DNA from: Hippophae tibetana
Taxonomy: Eukaryota > Streptophyta > Magnoliopsida > Rosales > Elaeagnaceae
Assembly (NCBI GenBank): GCA_037013495.1
Contig: CM072808.1
Span: 10,765,319 to 10,829,318 of the forward strand
Direction: 5' to 3'
DNA length: 64,000 nt
In this document: positions 44,603 to 56,785 of the stretch, in pieces
How the letters are laid out: each line of letters starts with the position of its first letter
Numbering within the stretch: the first letter of the stretch is position 1
Notes under the pieces: generated by a model
Database searches by the model: none
What the model was told of the DNA's origin: nothing
The model's input: the letters and a program-made list of their open reading frames with translations, nothing else
Made by a program: the position numbers and the translations under genes

Positions 44603-45290
44603 TTATACAATTTGAAATTTGCACATTAATTAGACAATTTGAAATGAAGCTCTGTCAAATTAAAATCTCATTTTTTGATTCTAGTTCACTTTTACGTTAA
44701 GTGTTTATTCGTTATTTGTGAGTCATGTTTGTCAAAGTGAAATCATGTTCTTGAGTTAGGATAAGTTATATTAGTGAGCTCTTGAGAGGGTGCTTGCTAG
44801 TTGGGTTCGCTATTGAGGTGGGTTCCTCTTTTGTGCACTATTGACTGTTGGTTACAAATGAAATTGCTATGTAGTGGGGCTCCAAAGGAGAGGCAAATTA
44901 TCATGTTGAATCAAATTTGTTGTGGAGATAGAAAGCGGGAGTCACATAGGTAGTTAGGGCAAGTGGTCCCAACTAATAGAGATATTTGCATTTATATTTT
45001 CTATCATGTTGTATCCATTTATTTTGTTTAGGGATTGTGTACTATCGAGTGGTTGCAATAAGCAACCTGAAGATTTTGCCACATAGGCATGGCTTCTATG
45101 TGGTCTTACCTTGTTAGATTTCTATGTTTATATGATTTGCTTTTAAGTTAGTACATGTTAGTTTCATTTGTGTATGTGCCAATATATGAGCCTTTGAGTC
45201 TGATTGAAAAGAATTTCTACCTATCTATTATTGCATGTTTTTTTTCTTTTTTCTATGGAATGCCTATCATTTTCTAATTAGTTTATTATG
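44603..45290 (+). repeat. Repeat R1
   Basis: Aligns with 11720-12090 through 'aagctct.tcaaatt', 'gataagttatat.agtgag', 'ctagttgggtt', 'gggctccaaaggagag', 'gttgtggagatagaaagc', 'cacataggtagttagggc'. The last 200 bases are unassigned T-rich DNA. Confidence 0.45.
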
Positions 45291-45995
45291 ATAGGTTGTT
45301 AATCCTCCATTGTAGTCATTTATTTATGATTTGGGCCTATAAATGGTTCACTTTTAAAAGGACAAGTATTAGCACCATGCTTATAATTACTATAAACTCC
45401 ACACAACTCTCTATCTGGGGTGTTTTTGGTAGTGAGAAGTGCAACTTGCTTGATCAATTCTGCAAGTTGCATATACATTTCGTTCCTAGAGACTATCTCA
45501 TTAAATTTGACACTTCTCACTCTAGAAATTTTCTCTGGGAATTAGAACCAAATAATTCATAAAGCTTATAAGTCTCTGAAGCTATTTTTTCTCACACAGC
45601 TCCACCTATAGTCTTGTCGACTATAAATTGACAATATTGTGTCATCCCATCATATAAAAACAAACTTTGTAGCTATAGTAGGAAGTGATGATATAGGGAT
45701 TGAATAAGAAGTAACTTGAACCTGTCCTCAGCCTCATGGAATAGCTCTCCTTTCATTTGAGAAAATGTGGAAATTTTGGTTCTATAATCTTAAGTCTTTT
45801 CATACGAATAGAATTTTCCTATAAACTTGTTATAGAATTCATCATAAGTTATTAAGGAGCCCAATGGAAGAGTCATAAGACAAACCTTTTTCCTATCTTT
45901 GATAGTGTATGGGAAACACCTCATTCTGAGTTGGTCCACATTTAGACTTTGTAAAAGAAATGTTTGTACAATATCATAGAAGTCCCTAATGAAAT
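45291..45995 (-). pseudogene. gag remnant H
   Basis: Minus strand from 45995: SISFIRDFYDIVQTFLLQS, DQLRMRCFPYTIKDR, FYNKFIGKFYSYEKT, FHEAEDRFKLLLIQS, FLYDGMTQYCQFIVDKTIGG, KIASETYKLYELFGSNSQ, and an open frame 45320-45520 with LAELIKQVALLTTKN and CGVYSNYKHGANTC (zinc knuckle, second Cys to Tyr, Gly to Lys). It meets the plus-strand A4 element head to head at about 45996. Confidence 0.8.
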
Positions 45996-46559
45996 TGATT
46001 TTCTATGATCTTTTTAATATGCTTTCTAAAGTAAATATCAATTTACCATTTTTAGAAGTGATCATGAATGTTCCCTCCTATGCTAAGTTTTCCAAAGAGT
46101 TGAACACTAAGAAAAGGAGGTATGAATTGAATGAATGAGTAGTAGTATCAAAAATTTCTAGCATTGTACTTCAGCTCAAACTACCCCCTAAGTTGAAAGA
46201 CCATGAAAGTTTTATTATAAACATAACTATGGGGGATACAAAGGTCGCTAAAGCAATGATTAATTTAGGTGCTAGTATAAATTTGATGCCCTACTCTATA
46301 TTCTTACAGCTCAATTTAGGAGATTTAAAACCCACATCTATGTCCCTTCAACTTGCAGATAGATCTCTTAAGTATCCAAAGGGAATAGTTGAGGATATGC
46401 TGGTACAATTGAAACACTGATAATACCTATTGATTTTATGGTTCTGGATATGCAAGAAAATCTAGCCTTGGATAGAGAGCACACAATACTGCTTGGTAGA
46501 TCATTTATGGCAACTACTAAGACTATTAATGATGTCTAAGATGGAAATTTGACAATGAC
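45996..46559 (+). pseudogene. Protease of element A4
   Basis: Plus strand from FYDLFNMLSKVNINLPFLEV through ELNTKKRRYELNE (stop) to open frame 46193-46420: SFIINITMGDTKVAKAMIN, LGASINLMPYSIF, DRSLKYPKGIVEDML. The active-site Asp of DLGAS is Asn (INLGAS), which should kill the protease. Nearly identical to A3 at 26500-27050. Split from its continuation by solo LTR D3. Confidence 0.85.
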
Positions 46560-48328
46560 AGTTGTCTCTTTAAGAGAACATAAAATCGTGCAGGTATACA
46601 CGATCACAAGTAATAAAATTGATAAGTAAGTTATCGTTCCCATGGAGATTTGTTACTATAGTTTGTTAAGTACTAAAATTATTTCAATATGATTTTATCC
46701 AAAACAAACGTTAATTTGAAAAGTGTTTAACTAACTAATTTTTGTAAACAAAAAATAAATAAGAAAATTCTAGGATTGCAGTTTCATCAAATTAATCCAC
46801 TCGAATCATATTATTTTCTCTTGATTTATTTTTTTTGTAAATTTAATTTGTCAACCAAGAACTTCTAATTTTATCCATACATATCTTCTCAGCTCCGTAT
46901 AGACACATCTTGCTAAAGTAATCCACTATATTCCTATGAGAATTAAATTCATCAAGATTCATTACGTTAAGTTTTCAAATGGCCACACATACAATAAAGG
47001 TATATTCCTATCCTTCATATATATATGTTATTCTATCCACGAGCAATTACAGAAAAATGCCTATTCCAAGTTTATTTAAGTGCCACAGATTAATTGAGAA
47101 TTTTCCAATAATCAAAAGCATTAAGCACAAATATAGCAAACAAATTAAATATGTAATAAATCGTTCAAAAATAATTAAATCCAAGATTCATAAATTTAGA
47201 TAAAATGCAACCCTAGAAAAATTTAATTTCTCCATATGAAAAATTAAAATTACAGAATTTATGGAATATTTGCTCAAGAACAACACAAAGAAAATTAAAA
47301 TTACAACGCAACCTCCCCTGTGATTTTCTCTGTATCACATATTTATAAATCTAATAAAATATTAAAAATATTACAAGTGGGAGACAAGAATTATTCTTCT
47401 GGCAGACGCGTGTAAAAGAAATTTATCGTGCAAAATATTGGGCAGCATGTGCCGTTTTTGATTTTATTTTTAATTCAAAATGCATGCCACGTGTCACTAT
47501 ATGATTCCTGAAAGAAATAACTGAGACACATGGTGACATTTAATTGGTGGGAAGGAAAGCTTTCACGATGTTGCACTGCACAAGATTATTTCTTTTCAAA
47601 GACACGTGGTGACATAGAAGCTGCTGGAAACAAGCATCGTTTTGGTGTTTTTATTTTAACCAACACATACCACGTGTCAGTTCCTCATTTACTGAAAGAA
47701 TATTCGAGACATGTGGAAATGTGTGATTAGTTGGCATGTTAAGGAGCACAATGTTTATCTGGACCGCATCGCGTGGGACAATTTGCACAGTGGCACGTAG
47801 GTCCCACCCTGCACATCGGCCTACGTGCCAGGTGGACCCCACACGGCACACCAAGTAGCATGCGATCCTAAAAAATTGGGTCCACTCAATTTTATCACGT
47901 CTAGCTCCACGTGCTTGATCCTCAACGTTGATTGGATGATCTAACGGTGTGTGGCGCGCGTGGACAATGTCGTGTGTGGTCCTCCTTGCAAAAAAAAACA
48001 AATATATTCTTTAATTGCATTTTAGCCCTCCAATTTAATTTAAATTAACTTTTAAACTTTTGTTAATTGCAATTAAGTCCTTTTCTAATTTAAGTTAACT
48101 TTTAAACTTTTGTTCATTGTAATTAAGCCCTATTTTAATTTAAATTATATTTTTAGACTTTATTATTTGCAATTAAGTCTTTTTTTTATTCATATTCTTT
48201 AATTTTCTTAAAAATATATTCCTTAAAAAATAAACAGTAAATATTAATTAAATTAACTAAAAATATCAAGAACATAGAATTTATAATTAATAAAATGGAC
48301 AAAATAACTATATAATATACAATTATCA
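46560..48328 (-). mobile_element. Solo LTR D3
   Basis: Same family as D1 and D2: begins '(ca)GTTGTCTC..aacataaaatcgtgcaggtatacacg', ends ATTATCA. 1.77 kb, CACGTG boxes near 47489, 47602, 47670 and 47910, two 'cca(c)gtgtca' units about 184 bases apart, minus TATA near 47345. It interrupts the A4 protease-RT linker at a point that is continuous in A3 (27050). I could not find a clear target duplication, so the left end is uncertain by a few bases. Confidence 0.8.
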
Positions 48329-49795
48329 AAGAGTCTGTTCATTTTAAAGTTTTTGATTCTTTACCTTTTCCTTTTATTTCTACCATCGATGAAATATTCG
48401 ATGTTAACCCTTTGGATAATCTTGTCCAAAGCACCTTTTCTCGAACGAGAATAGAAGACAAGCTTGAAACTATTCTTACACTTGAAGAGGTCAAAGAAGA
48501 TTTAGAGGAGGAAATTAAGGGCTATCTTGAACGACTAGACAATCATGAAGTAATAACAAAATCTAGTACACTTTTAAGTGTACCTAGTTCTCCATCTAGT
48601 AAAGAGGTCAATCCACCTGAACTTGAACTCAAAGACTTACTTGAGCACTAAAAATATGTGTTTTGGGAGAAGGAGAAACTTATCCAATGATAATTTCTTC
48701 AACATTAACCAAAACCCAAGAAAAGGAACTTATCAAAGTTCTTAGACAATTGAAGAAAGCTATAGGTTGGAGTATCAGGGATATAAGAGGCATTAGTCCT
48801 ACGATGGGTATGCATAAGATCAACTTGGAGGATGGTGCTAAACTCGTACGAGAGGCCTAAAGAAGACTGAATCCAAAGTTGCAAGAGGTAGTTAAGAAAT
48901 AAATTCTTAAATTGTTAGAAGAAGTAATTATCTATCCTATTATGGATAGTAAATAGGTTAGTCCAGTGCATGTGGTACCTAAGAAATCTAGGATAAAAGT
49001 TGTTAAAATGAAAAAAGTGAATTAGTGCCCACTTGAATAATCACTGGATGGAGAATGTGTATAGATTTTAGGAAGCTAAATTTATATACTAAAAAGGATC
49101 CCTTTCCTCTTCCATTCATTGATCAAATGTTGGAAAGATTTGCTGGGCATGAATTTTACTGTTTTCTAGATGGATTGTCTGGGTATTATCAAGTACCTAT
49201 AGCACTAGATGATTAAGAAAAAACCACATTTACATGTCCTTTTGGGAGATTTTCTTTTCAAAGAATTCCATTTGGGTTATGCAATGCCCCTACCACTTTC
49301 CAGAGATGTATGATGTCTATTTTCTAGGACATGGTGGAAAAATTCATTGATATCTTGATGGAAAATTTCTCTATCTTTGGGAAATTATTTGATGATTTCT
49401 TACATAAATTGACTTTGGTTTTAGAAAGATGCATTGAATGCAATGTAACCCTTAGTTGGGAGAAAAGTCATTTTATGGTTCAACAAGGGATAATTTTAGG
49501 ACATATAATTTCAACACAAGGGTATTGAAGTTGATAAGGCAAAAGTTGAATTGATTTCCAAACTACCTCCCCTTACATCTATGAAGGGTATAAGAAGCTT
49601 CTTTGGACATGCAGGATTTTACAGACGATTTATTAAAGATTTCTCTAAAATAAGTCATCCCTTATGTAACTTGCTATCAAAAGATGTTTATTTTAATTTC
49701 AACGATGACTGCCTTATTGCCTTTAATACCTTGAAAGAGAAACTAACATATTCCCCTGTTATTATGGCACCAAACTGGTCTTTACCTACCAAAAC
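48329..49795 (+). pseudogene. Linker and reverse transcriptase of element A4
   Basis: Continues from the protease: VHFKVFDSLPF, then open frame 48412-48651 (LEEVKEDLEEEIKGYLERL), DIRGISPTMGMHKINLEDGA, RT core with GRMCIDFRKLN-like, CFLDGLSGYYQVPIALDD and stops at several places, then 49331-49528 with DILMENFSIFG: the catalytic DD is EN. 49551-49795 reads SFFGHAGFYRRFIKDFSKI, CNLLSKDVYFNFNDDCLIAF up to NWSLP, where the rest of the connection and all RNase H are lost. Confidence 0.85.
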
Positions 49796-51030
49796 TAACA
49801 CTTCATATGAGTACAAGAAAAGGTTTTTTAAAACTATTAAGGAATATTTCTAAGATGACCCTTATTTATACAAGATTGGTTAAGATCGAGTCATCTGGAG
49901 ATGTGTACCTGAAGAAGAACATAAAAAGATTCTAACTTTTTGTCATGAACTTCATTATGGGGGACATTTTGGTGGTGAAAAGATAGCCTGTAAGGTATTA
50001 CAGTCTAGATTCTTTTGACCCACTCTTTTTAAAGATGCTCATATGTTTTATGCATAATGTAATATATGTAAAAGAATAGGCAACATAAGTAGAAGAGATG
50101 AAATGCCTCTAAAATCTAATTTAGTTGTTAAACTCTTCAATGTATGGGGGATTGAATTTATGGGTCCTTTTCCCCCATCCAATGGTTTTCAATATATTTT
50201 GGTTGTTGTGGATTATGTATCCAAGTGGGTAGAAGCTATCCCCACTAAAACCAATGATGCTAATGTTGTTGTTAAATTCTTGAAGGATTTAATATTCATC
50301 AGGTTCGGAAAGCCTAGAGCTATAATAAGTGATAGAGGTAGCCATTTTTGTAACAAGATATTTGATGTAGTACTGAAAAGTACAACATCACACATAAAGT
50401 AGCTACTCCATATCATCCCAAACTTTCGATTTAGTGGAAGTATGTAATAGGAAAATTAAAAGAATATTGTAATGCACTGTGTGTCCTTCAAGGGAGGATT
50501 TGGCATTTAAGTTGAATGATGCCTTATGGGTATACCGCACCACTTACAAAACACCCATTGGGATGAGCCCTTACCGATTAATCTTTGGGAAAGCATGCCA
50601 CTTTCTAGTTGAGTTCGAACACAAGGCTTACTGGAAAATTAAAGAGTTAAACATGGAATTAGATAAAGTAGGAGAAAATTGGTTACTCTGTCTTAATGGG
50701 TTGGAAGAAATTAGGAACGAAGCCTATGAGAATGCCAAATTATACAAAGAGCATACTAAGCGCTATCATGACAAGAGGCTAGTTGCTAAGACTCTTCACC
50801 CTTGAATGAAAGTTCTTTTATTTAACTCTCATTTGAGATTGTTTCCAGGAAAGCTGAGATCAAGATAAGATGGACCATTCAAAATAGTTCAAGTATTTGC
50901 ACATTGAGTAGTAGAACTATTGGATTCCAAGACAAAAAATATTCAAAGTCAATGGGCATCGTGTGAAGCCTTAGTTAGAAGAACCACACAACATTGCTGA
51001 AATGGATTGCATTTGGCTAAGTAATCCTTA
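49796..51030 (+). pseudogene. Integrase of element A4
   Basis: Starts abruptly at NTSYEYKKRFFKT. Reads HELHYGGHFG, a zinc-finger half with Cys to Tyr and a stop (MFYA, CNICKR), then open frame 50103-50402: [20 protein letters not shown] (the first catalytic Asp of GIDFMG is Glu), [24 protein letters not shown] (second Asp kept). A frameshift at about 50395 breaks the Glu region; 50479-50805 carries [20 protein letters not shown] to KRYHDKRLV. Close to A2 in sequence. Confidence 0.85.
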
Positions 51031-51975
51031 GCACCATAAAGTTACGTCTTGCTAAGTAGTGGGAGGCAACCCATCATTTTAGGTAATTTTATTTTATTTG
51101 TTTTATTTGTTGAGATATTAGAAGTTCACAGCGATCTATCTGTGTAAACTTTAATGATGAATATGATGAATGCACATGCATTTCTCCATCACTACATCCT
51201 TAGGAAATTGGTACAATGTAAGTTCTAGGTTGGGGGTGGGGAAAAGTTACAATTGTTAATTTCAACAAAAAATTTAACAATTTTTTAAAAATAAAAAATA
51301 ATTTTTTTTATGTTCACATTTTCATTTTTATTATGTTTAATTTTATTTTATTTATGTGGTTTAATAATTTTTAGAATTTTAGAATTAGTAATAAAAAAAT
51401 TTCCCACAAAAATTTATCATTTATTTAAATCAAATTTAAGTAAATAGTTAAGTCTTTTGCACTATTAGATTAATTTTTGAAGACATATCATGCAGTATTG
51501 TTTTGATAATTAGTTGTTTTTGTCATAACTAGTGTTTCTTGAAAAGATGTAGAAATTATATTAAACCCAAAATCGATGTTTACGAATTTGTTTTAGTGGA
51601 TACTACCTTTGTGAGATATAATTTGAGCCTAATTTCCTTTATTTAGAGTGAAATATATATTTTTTCTATTCCAAACACATTTCTTATTTTTTCAAATTTT
51701 TAGATGATCTCTATAGGTATTAGCATTGGATGCATGAATTTTTTTCTCATCTTAATAGAATGTCGTATATATTTTATTATTAATTTTGTGTAGATTAAAT
51801 TATTTAAGTAGAAACTGATAGTATATGTTTTTATCTCATTCATGCATGACTGTTACAAAAAAATGACATACATGGGGTGACCTAAACCAAAATCAAACAG
51901 AAAAGCCATAAAATTAACCACTCACCAAAATCCTACATAAATTTACAATATGTACAGGTTCTACTCCTCACCACG
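51031..51975 (+). other. 3' non-coding region of element A4, truncated
   Basis: Post-pol motif at 51045-51080 but with the middle ('acgttaaactaagcgc' of A2) deleted; the second hairpin part 'gtgggaggcaacccatc' is kept. Stem-loop at 51207-51225 has lost its 5' arm; the G-rich tract 'aggttgggggtgg' is kept. Aligns with A2 to about 51975; no polypurine tract or LTR follows. Confidence 0.7.
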
Positions 51976-52001
51976 AACGAACATTATTTTGACAAATAAT
52001 T

Positions 52002-52843
52002 TGTTATGATTTTAAGTATTAATTTTATATTTTATTTTAGTATTATGTTATTTTGCAAGGTTTTTTCATGTTTTGTAGATTAATTTCTTTTCAAATAATA
52101 TTAGAGTTAAACAAGAAAAAAGAGTAAAAATGGGCAAGAAAAGGAAACTTGGACAAGTCCGAATGATCAAAAACTAGGCCATCATGATTTTCTTTCCGTG
52201 CCTAACGTCAACAAAATCCATGTTGTGGCAAAGTGCTCTTGGATCTATTTGTGTGTTTGCTAGAGTTCAAAATGAACTCAACTAATTCCATACCATGATA
52301 CAAGTATCATGGGTTGCAACTACAGATTTTGATTTTCAATGCATGCTACGACGCAGATAAAAGCATGCAGTAGCCCAAGGGTCAAGATTGGCCAAAAACC
52401 CTTATACGCATACGAAAAATGTTTTACCCAAAGCCTAACCTATAAATACACAATAAACCTCTCTCAAACAATATATAGCCATAATTATTAGCCAATTTTC
52501 TAATTTTACCTTCCACAATGCACAAATTAGGGAGAAAGCTCCCAATTATGAAGTACTTCCAAGGATCTTAAGAAAGCGATCAAACAATTCAAGGATTTGG
52601 AGGACACAAATCAAAAGTAGTATTTTTATTGTCAGATCTTCTTTGTTTCTATAATATGAATATGTCTTTTGTGATTGAATTAGTTTTAATTAATTTAGTT
52701 AATTTAGGCTAAATTCTGTGTATGGGATTTTAGTTTTGCTTCCATGATTGGAAGAATAATTTTATGATTTTATTTATATAAAAGTTGATTTATTTCTTGT
52801 TCATATTTTTCAAGTCTTTAATTATTAATTAATGGTGTACCAA
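52002..52843 (+). mobile_element. LTR family C-like fragment
   Basis: Aligns with LTR C (43440-43990) over 'gcatgc.a.gacc', 'tataaataca', 'attagggagaaagctcccaatta', 'caaggatttgg'. The first 180 bases, including 'tttgcaaggttttttcatgttttgtag', are not in the 43368 copy. No coding. Confidence 0.5.
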
Positions 52844-53812
52844 TGATGCACAAATTTTGTATTTTAAAATAGATCCCAAGTTCATGAATCACTTTGTAAA
52901 AAACAATAAGTATACCTCTAAGGTCGATCTAAAGAGGAATTACGTGGTTCTAAATAAATTAACGAAACTCTTAAAATTGAAAAAATAAACCTAAACATTT
53001 TGTCATGATTGTTTGGGTTTTGGAAAAGTCTAATCTAATATCATAAAATTAAAGATAAGAGTAGAAATTATTCAATAGATATTAGACATATAAACAATTA
53101 ACTTTTATAGGAGAATTTATGGAATATATTAATTAGTCAATCATGCTTTCACAAAATTACTTAGGTTATTAAGGGCACAAATTGATACTATGGATTTTTA
53201 CTTTTTTTGTTTGAAAATGTCATAAGGTAGGGATTAGATTCTTTATTAATGAAAATCAATTAATATATTAAGGTGGTGATCCACTGTCAATTAATATTAA
53301 GTTACGATTTGTTTCTAAGTAAATAAGAAACCATCTAAATTACTACTTAATATGGAGCATATAATTTATATTCTCAGTCAAGATGTCTCAATTAGATTGT
53401 TTATTATTGTATCTAAACTTGACTTTTGAGGTTTTAAATTTATTACAAAAAATATGTCATCAATACATTTTTCAATAATAAATCTTATAAAAATCTTTGA
53501 AATAGAACATAATTCTAAATTAAATCAAGATAATTAGATACTAAAATTTAACTTTTATATTTTAAACATACTATAAAATATATGTTCTCAATATTTTTTT
53601 TTGTAATAAACTTTGTAAAAATTATGAATAAATAAATAAACATCAATTTACTATGTTAAAACATTTACCTAGATTAATATTTTACAAGCATATCCCACAG
53701 TAATTTTTAGCCAAACATGCATAGATTTAATAAATGATCAGTAAATTAAAAATAACATTCAAAACGATGCATAAAATTTATTCTGTAAATTTGAGATATT
53801 AATTGCAACATA
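52844..53812 (-). mobile_element. LTR family A 3' half, minus strand, left arm of inverted pair
   Basis: Plus strand starts TGATGCACAAA, the exact reverse complement of the end TTTGTGCATCA at 54935. Aligns in reverse with 53930-54935 and with the LTR at 58088-59000 ('aaggtcgatctaaag.gaa', 'aaaatctttgaaatag'). Confidence 0.75.
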
Positions 53813-54935
53813 GCTTCTAATTTTTTTAGTTTAAATTTTAGCAGGGATTTTGTTAGCCTTAATTTTATGTAGTAATTTTGCTTCAATTAATAGTGTAGGT
53901 AGATTTATTTGGAGGTTTTACAGATAACAAATTTCAACTAATGTTATATGTAAAAATACAGTTGAGATATTAATTTTAGTTTTCTTCTATTATTTATAGA
54001 ATTAATTTTATGTATCATTTTGAAAGTTATTCTTAATATACTGATCATTTATTAAATCTAAGCGTATCTAGCTGAATATTACTATGAGATATTATTTATG
54101 TTGTTATACTTGTGAAATATTAATTTAGGTAATCATTTTTATATAATAAATTGAATTTTATTTCTTTATTCAATACTTATAAAAGGCTTTTTACAGAAAA
54201 TATATTGACGACATGCATATTTTTGTAATGGATTTAAAATCTAAAATTAAATTTTAGATTTGATTATGTAGATCTAATTTAGAATCATGATTCTATTTCA
54301 TATATTTTCACAATACTTATTATTGAAAAATATATGGAGAACATATGTTTTGTATTAGATTTCAAGTATGAAAGTTAGGTTTTAGATACATCAATCTAAA
54401 ATCTAATTTGGATACGTTGAATGTGAGTGTAAATTATGTGCTTTGCCTTAAGCAATGATTTAAAATGGTTTATTATTTCTTATAAATAAATCATAACTTA
54501 ATTTAAATCAATTAGTGATCATCGCATTAGTATATTAATTGGTTTTTATTAACAAAGAATATGATCCATGCCATAGGATATTTTCATGCAAAAAAAGAAA
54601 AAATAAATAATCTTAATTTATATCTTTAATAACCCTAATTAATTTTAAGAAAGTTTGATTAATTAACTTATTTATCTATACAATATTACTTGAATCATTT
54701 CAGCCTTTTTCTTTGATTTTATGTTATGAGTTTAGATTTTTCAAAACCAAAATATCGTGATAGAGTGTTTAGGTTTTATTTTCATGTTCTTTTATAAGTT
54801 TTGTTGAACGATTTAATGCCACTTAGTTCCTCTTTATACACCTTTGAAGTATACTATTACTTTTTACAAAATGATTTGTGAACTTGTGAGCTTTTTAAAA
54901 TATTTAAAAATATTCTACCAAGTTTTTGTGCATCA
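53813..54935 (+). mobile_element. LTR family A 3' part, plus strand, right arm of inverted pair
   Basis: Plus orientation, from a TATA-distal part ('gtgtaggtagatttatttggaggtttta', compare 21250-21285) to the LTR end TGCATCA. About 130-150 bases longer than the left arm on its inner side. No primer site follows. Confidence 0.75.
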
Positions 54936-55440
54936 ATCATACAAATCTACATGTAGTCTAACAAGAACTATAGTGTTATCCCCACACATGTACACATTGA
55001 AAGGCTTTACATAGTTGAACATTCAAAAAGAAAACACCAATCGCATAACTCCCCCTAACTTCATGCTACACTCCCCTACGTGTAGTCAAGCAAACATGAT
55101 CTAATGTAAGTACACTCGCATCCCATGCAACGTACATCAAAGCAATGAAGAATGAGTTGAGCAAAAAAACTTCTCCTTTTTGACACAAAAAGTCATAAGA
55201 ACACTGCTAAATGAAATAGATATGCCATACAATCATACAACACTTATATCATTTATCAACTTGTAAAGATGATTAAACTAGTACATAAAAATAATGTGCA
55301 ACACTTGCAAACACAAAAACAAAACCAAAGTGCTGAAAACATAACAACACAAACATTTTTATTAATAATTTTCTTTTCATTATAAGTTTTTAAAAAAATC
55401 AGTACTCTCCTCCACCTTCTCCACCATCGTCAGGAGCGAC
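54936..55440. other. Unassigned, possibly copia-derived
   Basis: No gene seen. The plus strand has 'actccccctaac' and 'cttctcctttttgacac', which resemble in reverse the purine-rich stretch of Ty1/copia elements. That fits the copia integrase scrap next to it. Confidence 0.3.
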
Positions 55441-55605
55441 AATGTGAGAAGAACAATCAAAATCATTGTGGTCTTTTTGCTTTAAGTAGAAAAAATTCTT
55501 TCATGAAAATTCATTAGTAAATTATACATACCACTTATAACCAAAACTAGATGGCATTGGTGAGAGTCCCCAAACATTAGAATGGATAACCTAGTCGCAC
55601 TCTAA
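55441..55605 (-). pseudogene. Ty1/copia integrase fragment
   Basis: The minus strand reads VIHSNVWGLSPMPSSFGYKW, YV and FTNEFS, then KNFFYLKQKDHNDF: the integrase start around the first catalytic Asp (family HSDVWGP; here Asp is Asn). Only about 55 codons, with stops. It is a different copy from the one at 2483-4870. Confidence 0.7.
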
Positions 55606-56095
55606 TTTTAATTAAATTTCATACTACTCATTAAGTTAATCAATTATGGATCACATAATAAAGACAAAAAATTAAATAATTCTTTCAAATATATTTTATT
55701 TCCTTTATAGATCAATTGTGGTGAAACAATTAGTAGCATAAAAATCAGATTAAATAATATAATTAAATTGAAATCATAATTGGGGTAAAATTATTATATC
55801 ATCACATGTAGAAAATTGGATTTATAGGACCCACTAGATTAATTAATTAGCTAGACATGATTGTATTAATAAATCTCATATTTTTCAATAAGAAAGATAT
55901 AAAAATTAATAAAGAAAGGAGAGAAAGAATAAATACAATCCACCACTTGTATTGTAGCACCAATGTCCTCTTAAATCTCCACCAAATTTGTATCTACTCT
56001 TGAACTTTTCTCTCTCTTTTTGACACCATTAAATGACAAAAAATGTAAAATTTGGCAATTGGGTGTTTGCTACAATTAGCTGGTTAAATTAGGCC
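55606..56095 (-). mobile_element. LTR family B fragment of element F2
   Basis: Aligns with 12530-13070 of the F LTR ('ggatcacata', 'attaaataattct', 'agattaaataatataattaaatt', 'gggtaaaat', 'tagattaat'). The LTR start and polypurine tract are deleted: at 56096 it passes directly to a sequence homologous to 14340 in the F 3' region. Confidence 0.65.
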
Positions 56096-56785
56096 CAAAT
56101 GAGTGACTAAAGATATTAACAATGGTTTGCTGAAAAAGCTCAATCGATCCAAATAAGGCCTAAATCATTTCTTATGCTAAATACTATTTAGGATTTTGCC
56201 TCAAGGGATGATCAAATATATTCTAAAACATCATAGACATCATTGACTCACATAACTCACCATAATATTTCTCTCAATAAAAACACAAAAATCAATCATA
56301 AATATGTGCATGAAATTTGAATCAATCCAATCAAAACTAGAAGCATATACCATGATTAATGTAAGTATCTTAAAGAGCATGTTAGATTCCTTATCCTAGT
56401 CATCACAACTGATTTTTATTATTAAAAAGCATGTTACATTCCTTATCCTAGCCATATATTTATCAACTTCTACCAAAATCATGATTAAAAACATCCTAAA
56501 CTTAAAATATTTCTTAATGTAGAGAATGAAGTTCCCTCCCCCAAACTTAAATTTCACATTTTCCCTAATGTGTTCATATAAATATGAAAAAGTAAAAGGA
56601 AATAAAATTCTCTTAATCTTGGCACACCCCATCTATCATTGAAATTCTCAATCTCATTGTACCATTTCTCTCCACATTTGTTCACCTACAAAATAAAAAT
56701 AATAAAAATATAAGAAAAATAACTTTGGGTTGCTTCCTAACCAGCATCACGATTAACGTCCTTCACTAGATGGGCATGTCAACTT
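56096..56785 (-). other. 3' non-coding region of element F2
   Basis: Aligns with 14330-15050 of F. Stem-loop at 56555-56572 (minus CACATT-AGGGAA-AATGTG, 6-base perfect stem) followed by 'aagtttgggggaggg'; post-pol motif at 56725-56770. A 55-base segment around 'catgttaca/gattccttatcctag' is duplicated (56380-56400 and 56430-56450). Confidence 0.65.

Noticed and set aside
46550-46565. Target-site duplication for solo LTR D3
   Set aside because: AAGAG follows the right end and occurs inside the left end (ctttaagag), but D1 and D2 show that those left bases belong to the LTR, so it does not qualify.
54960-55250. Possible tRNA or small RNA gene
   Set aside because: No cloverleaf pairing, A/B boxes or terminator run found; it reads as decayed copia-like DNA.
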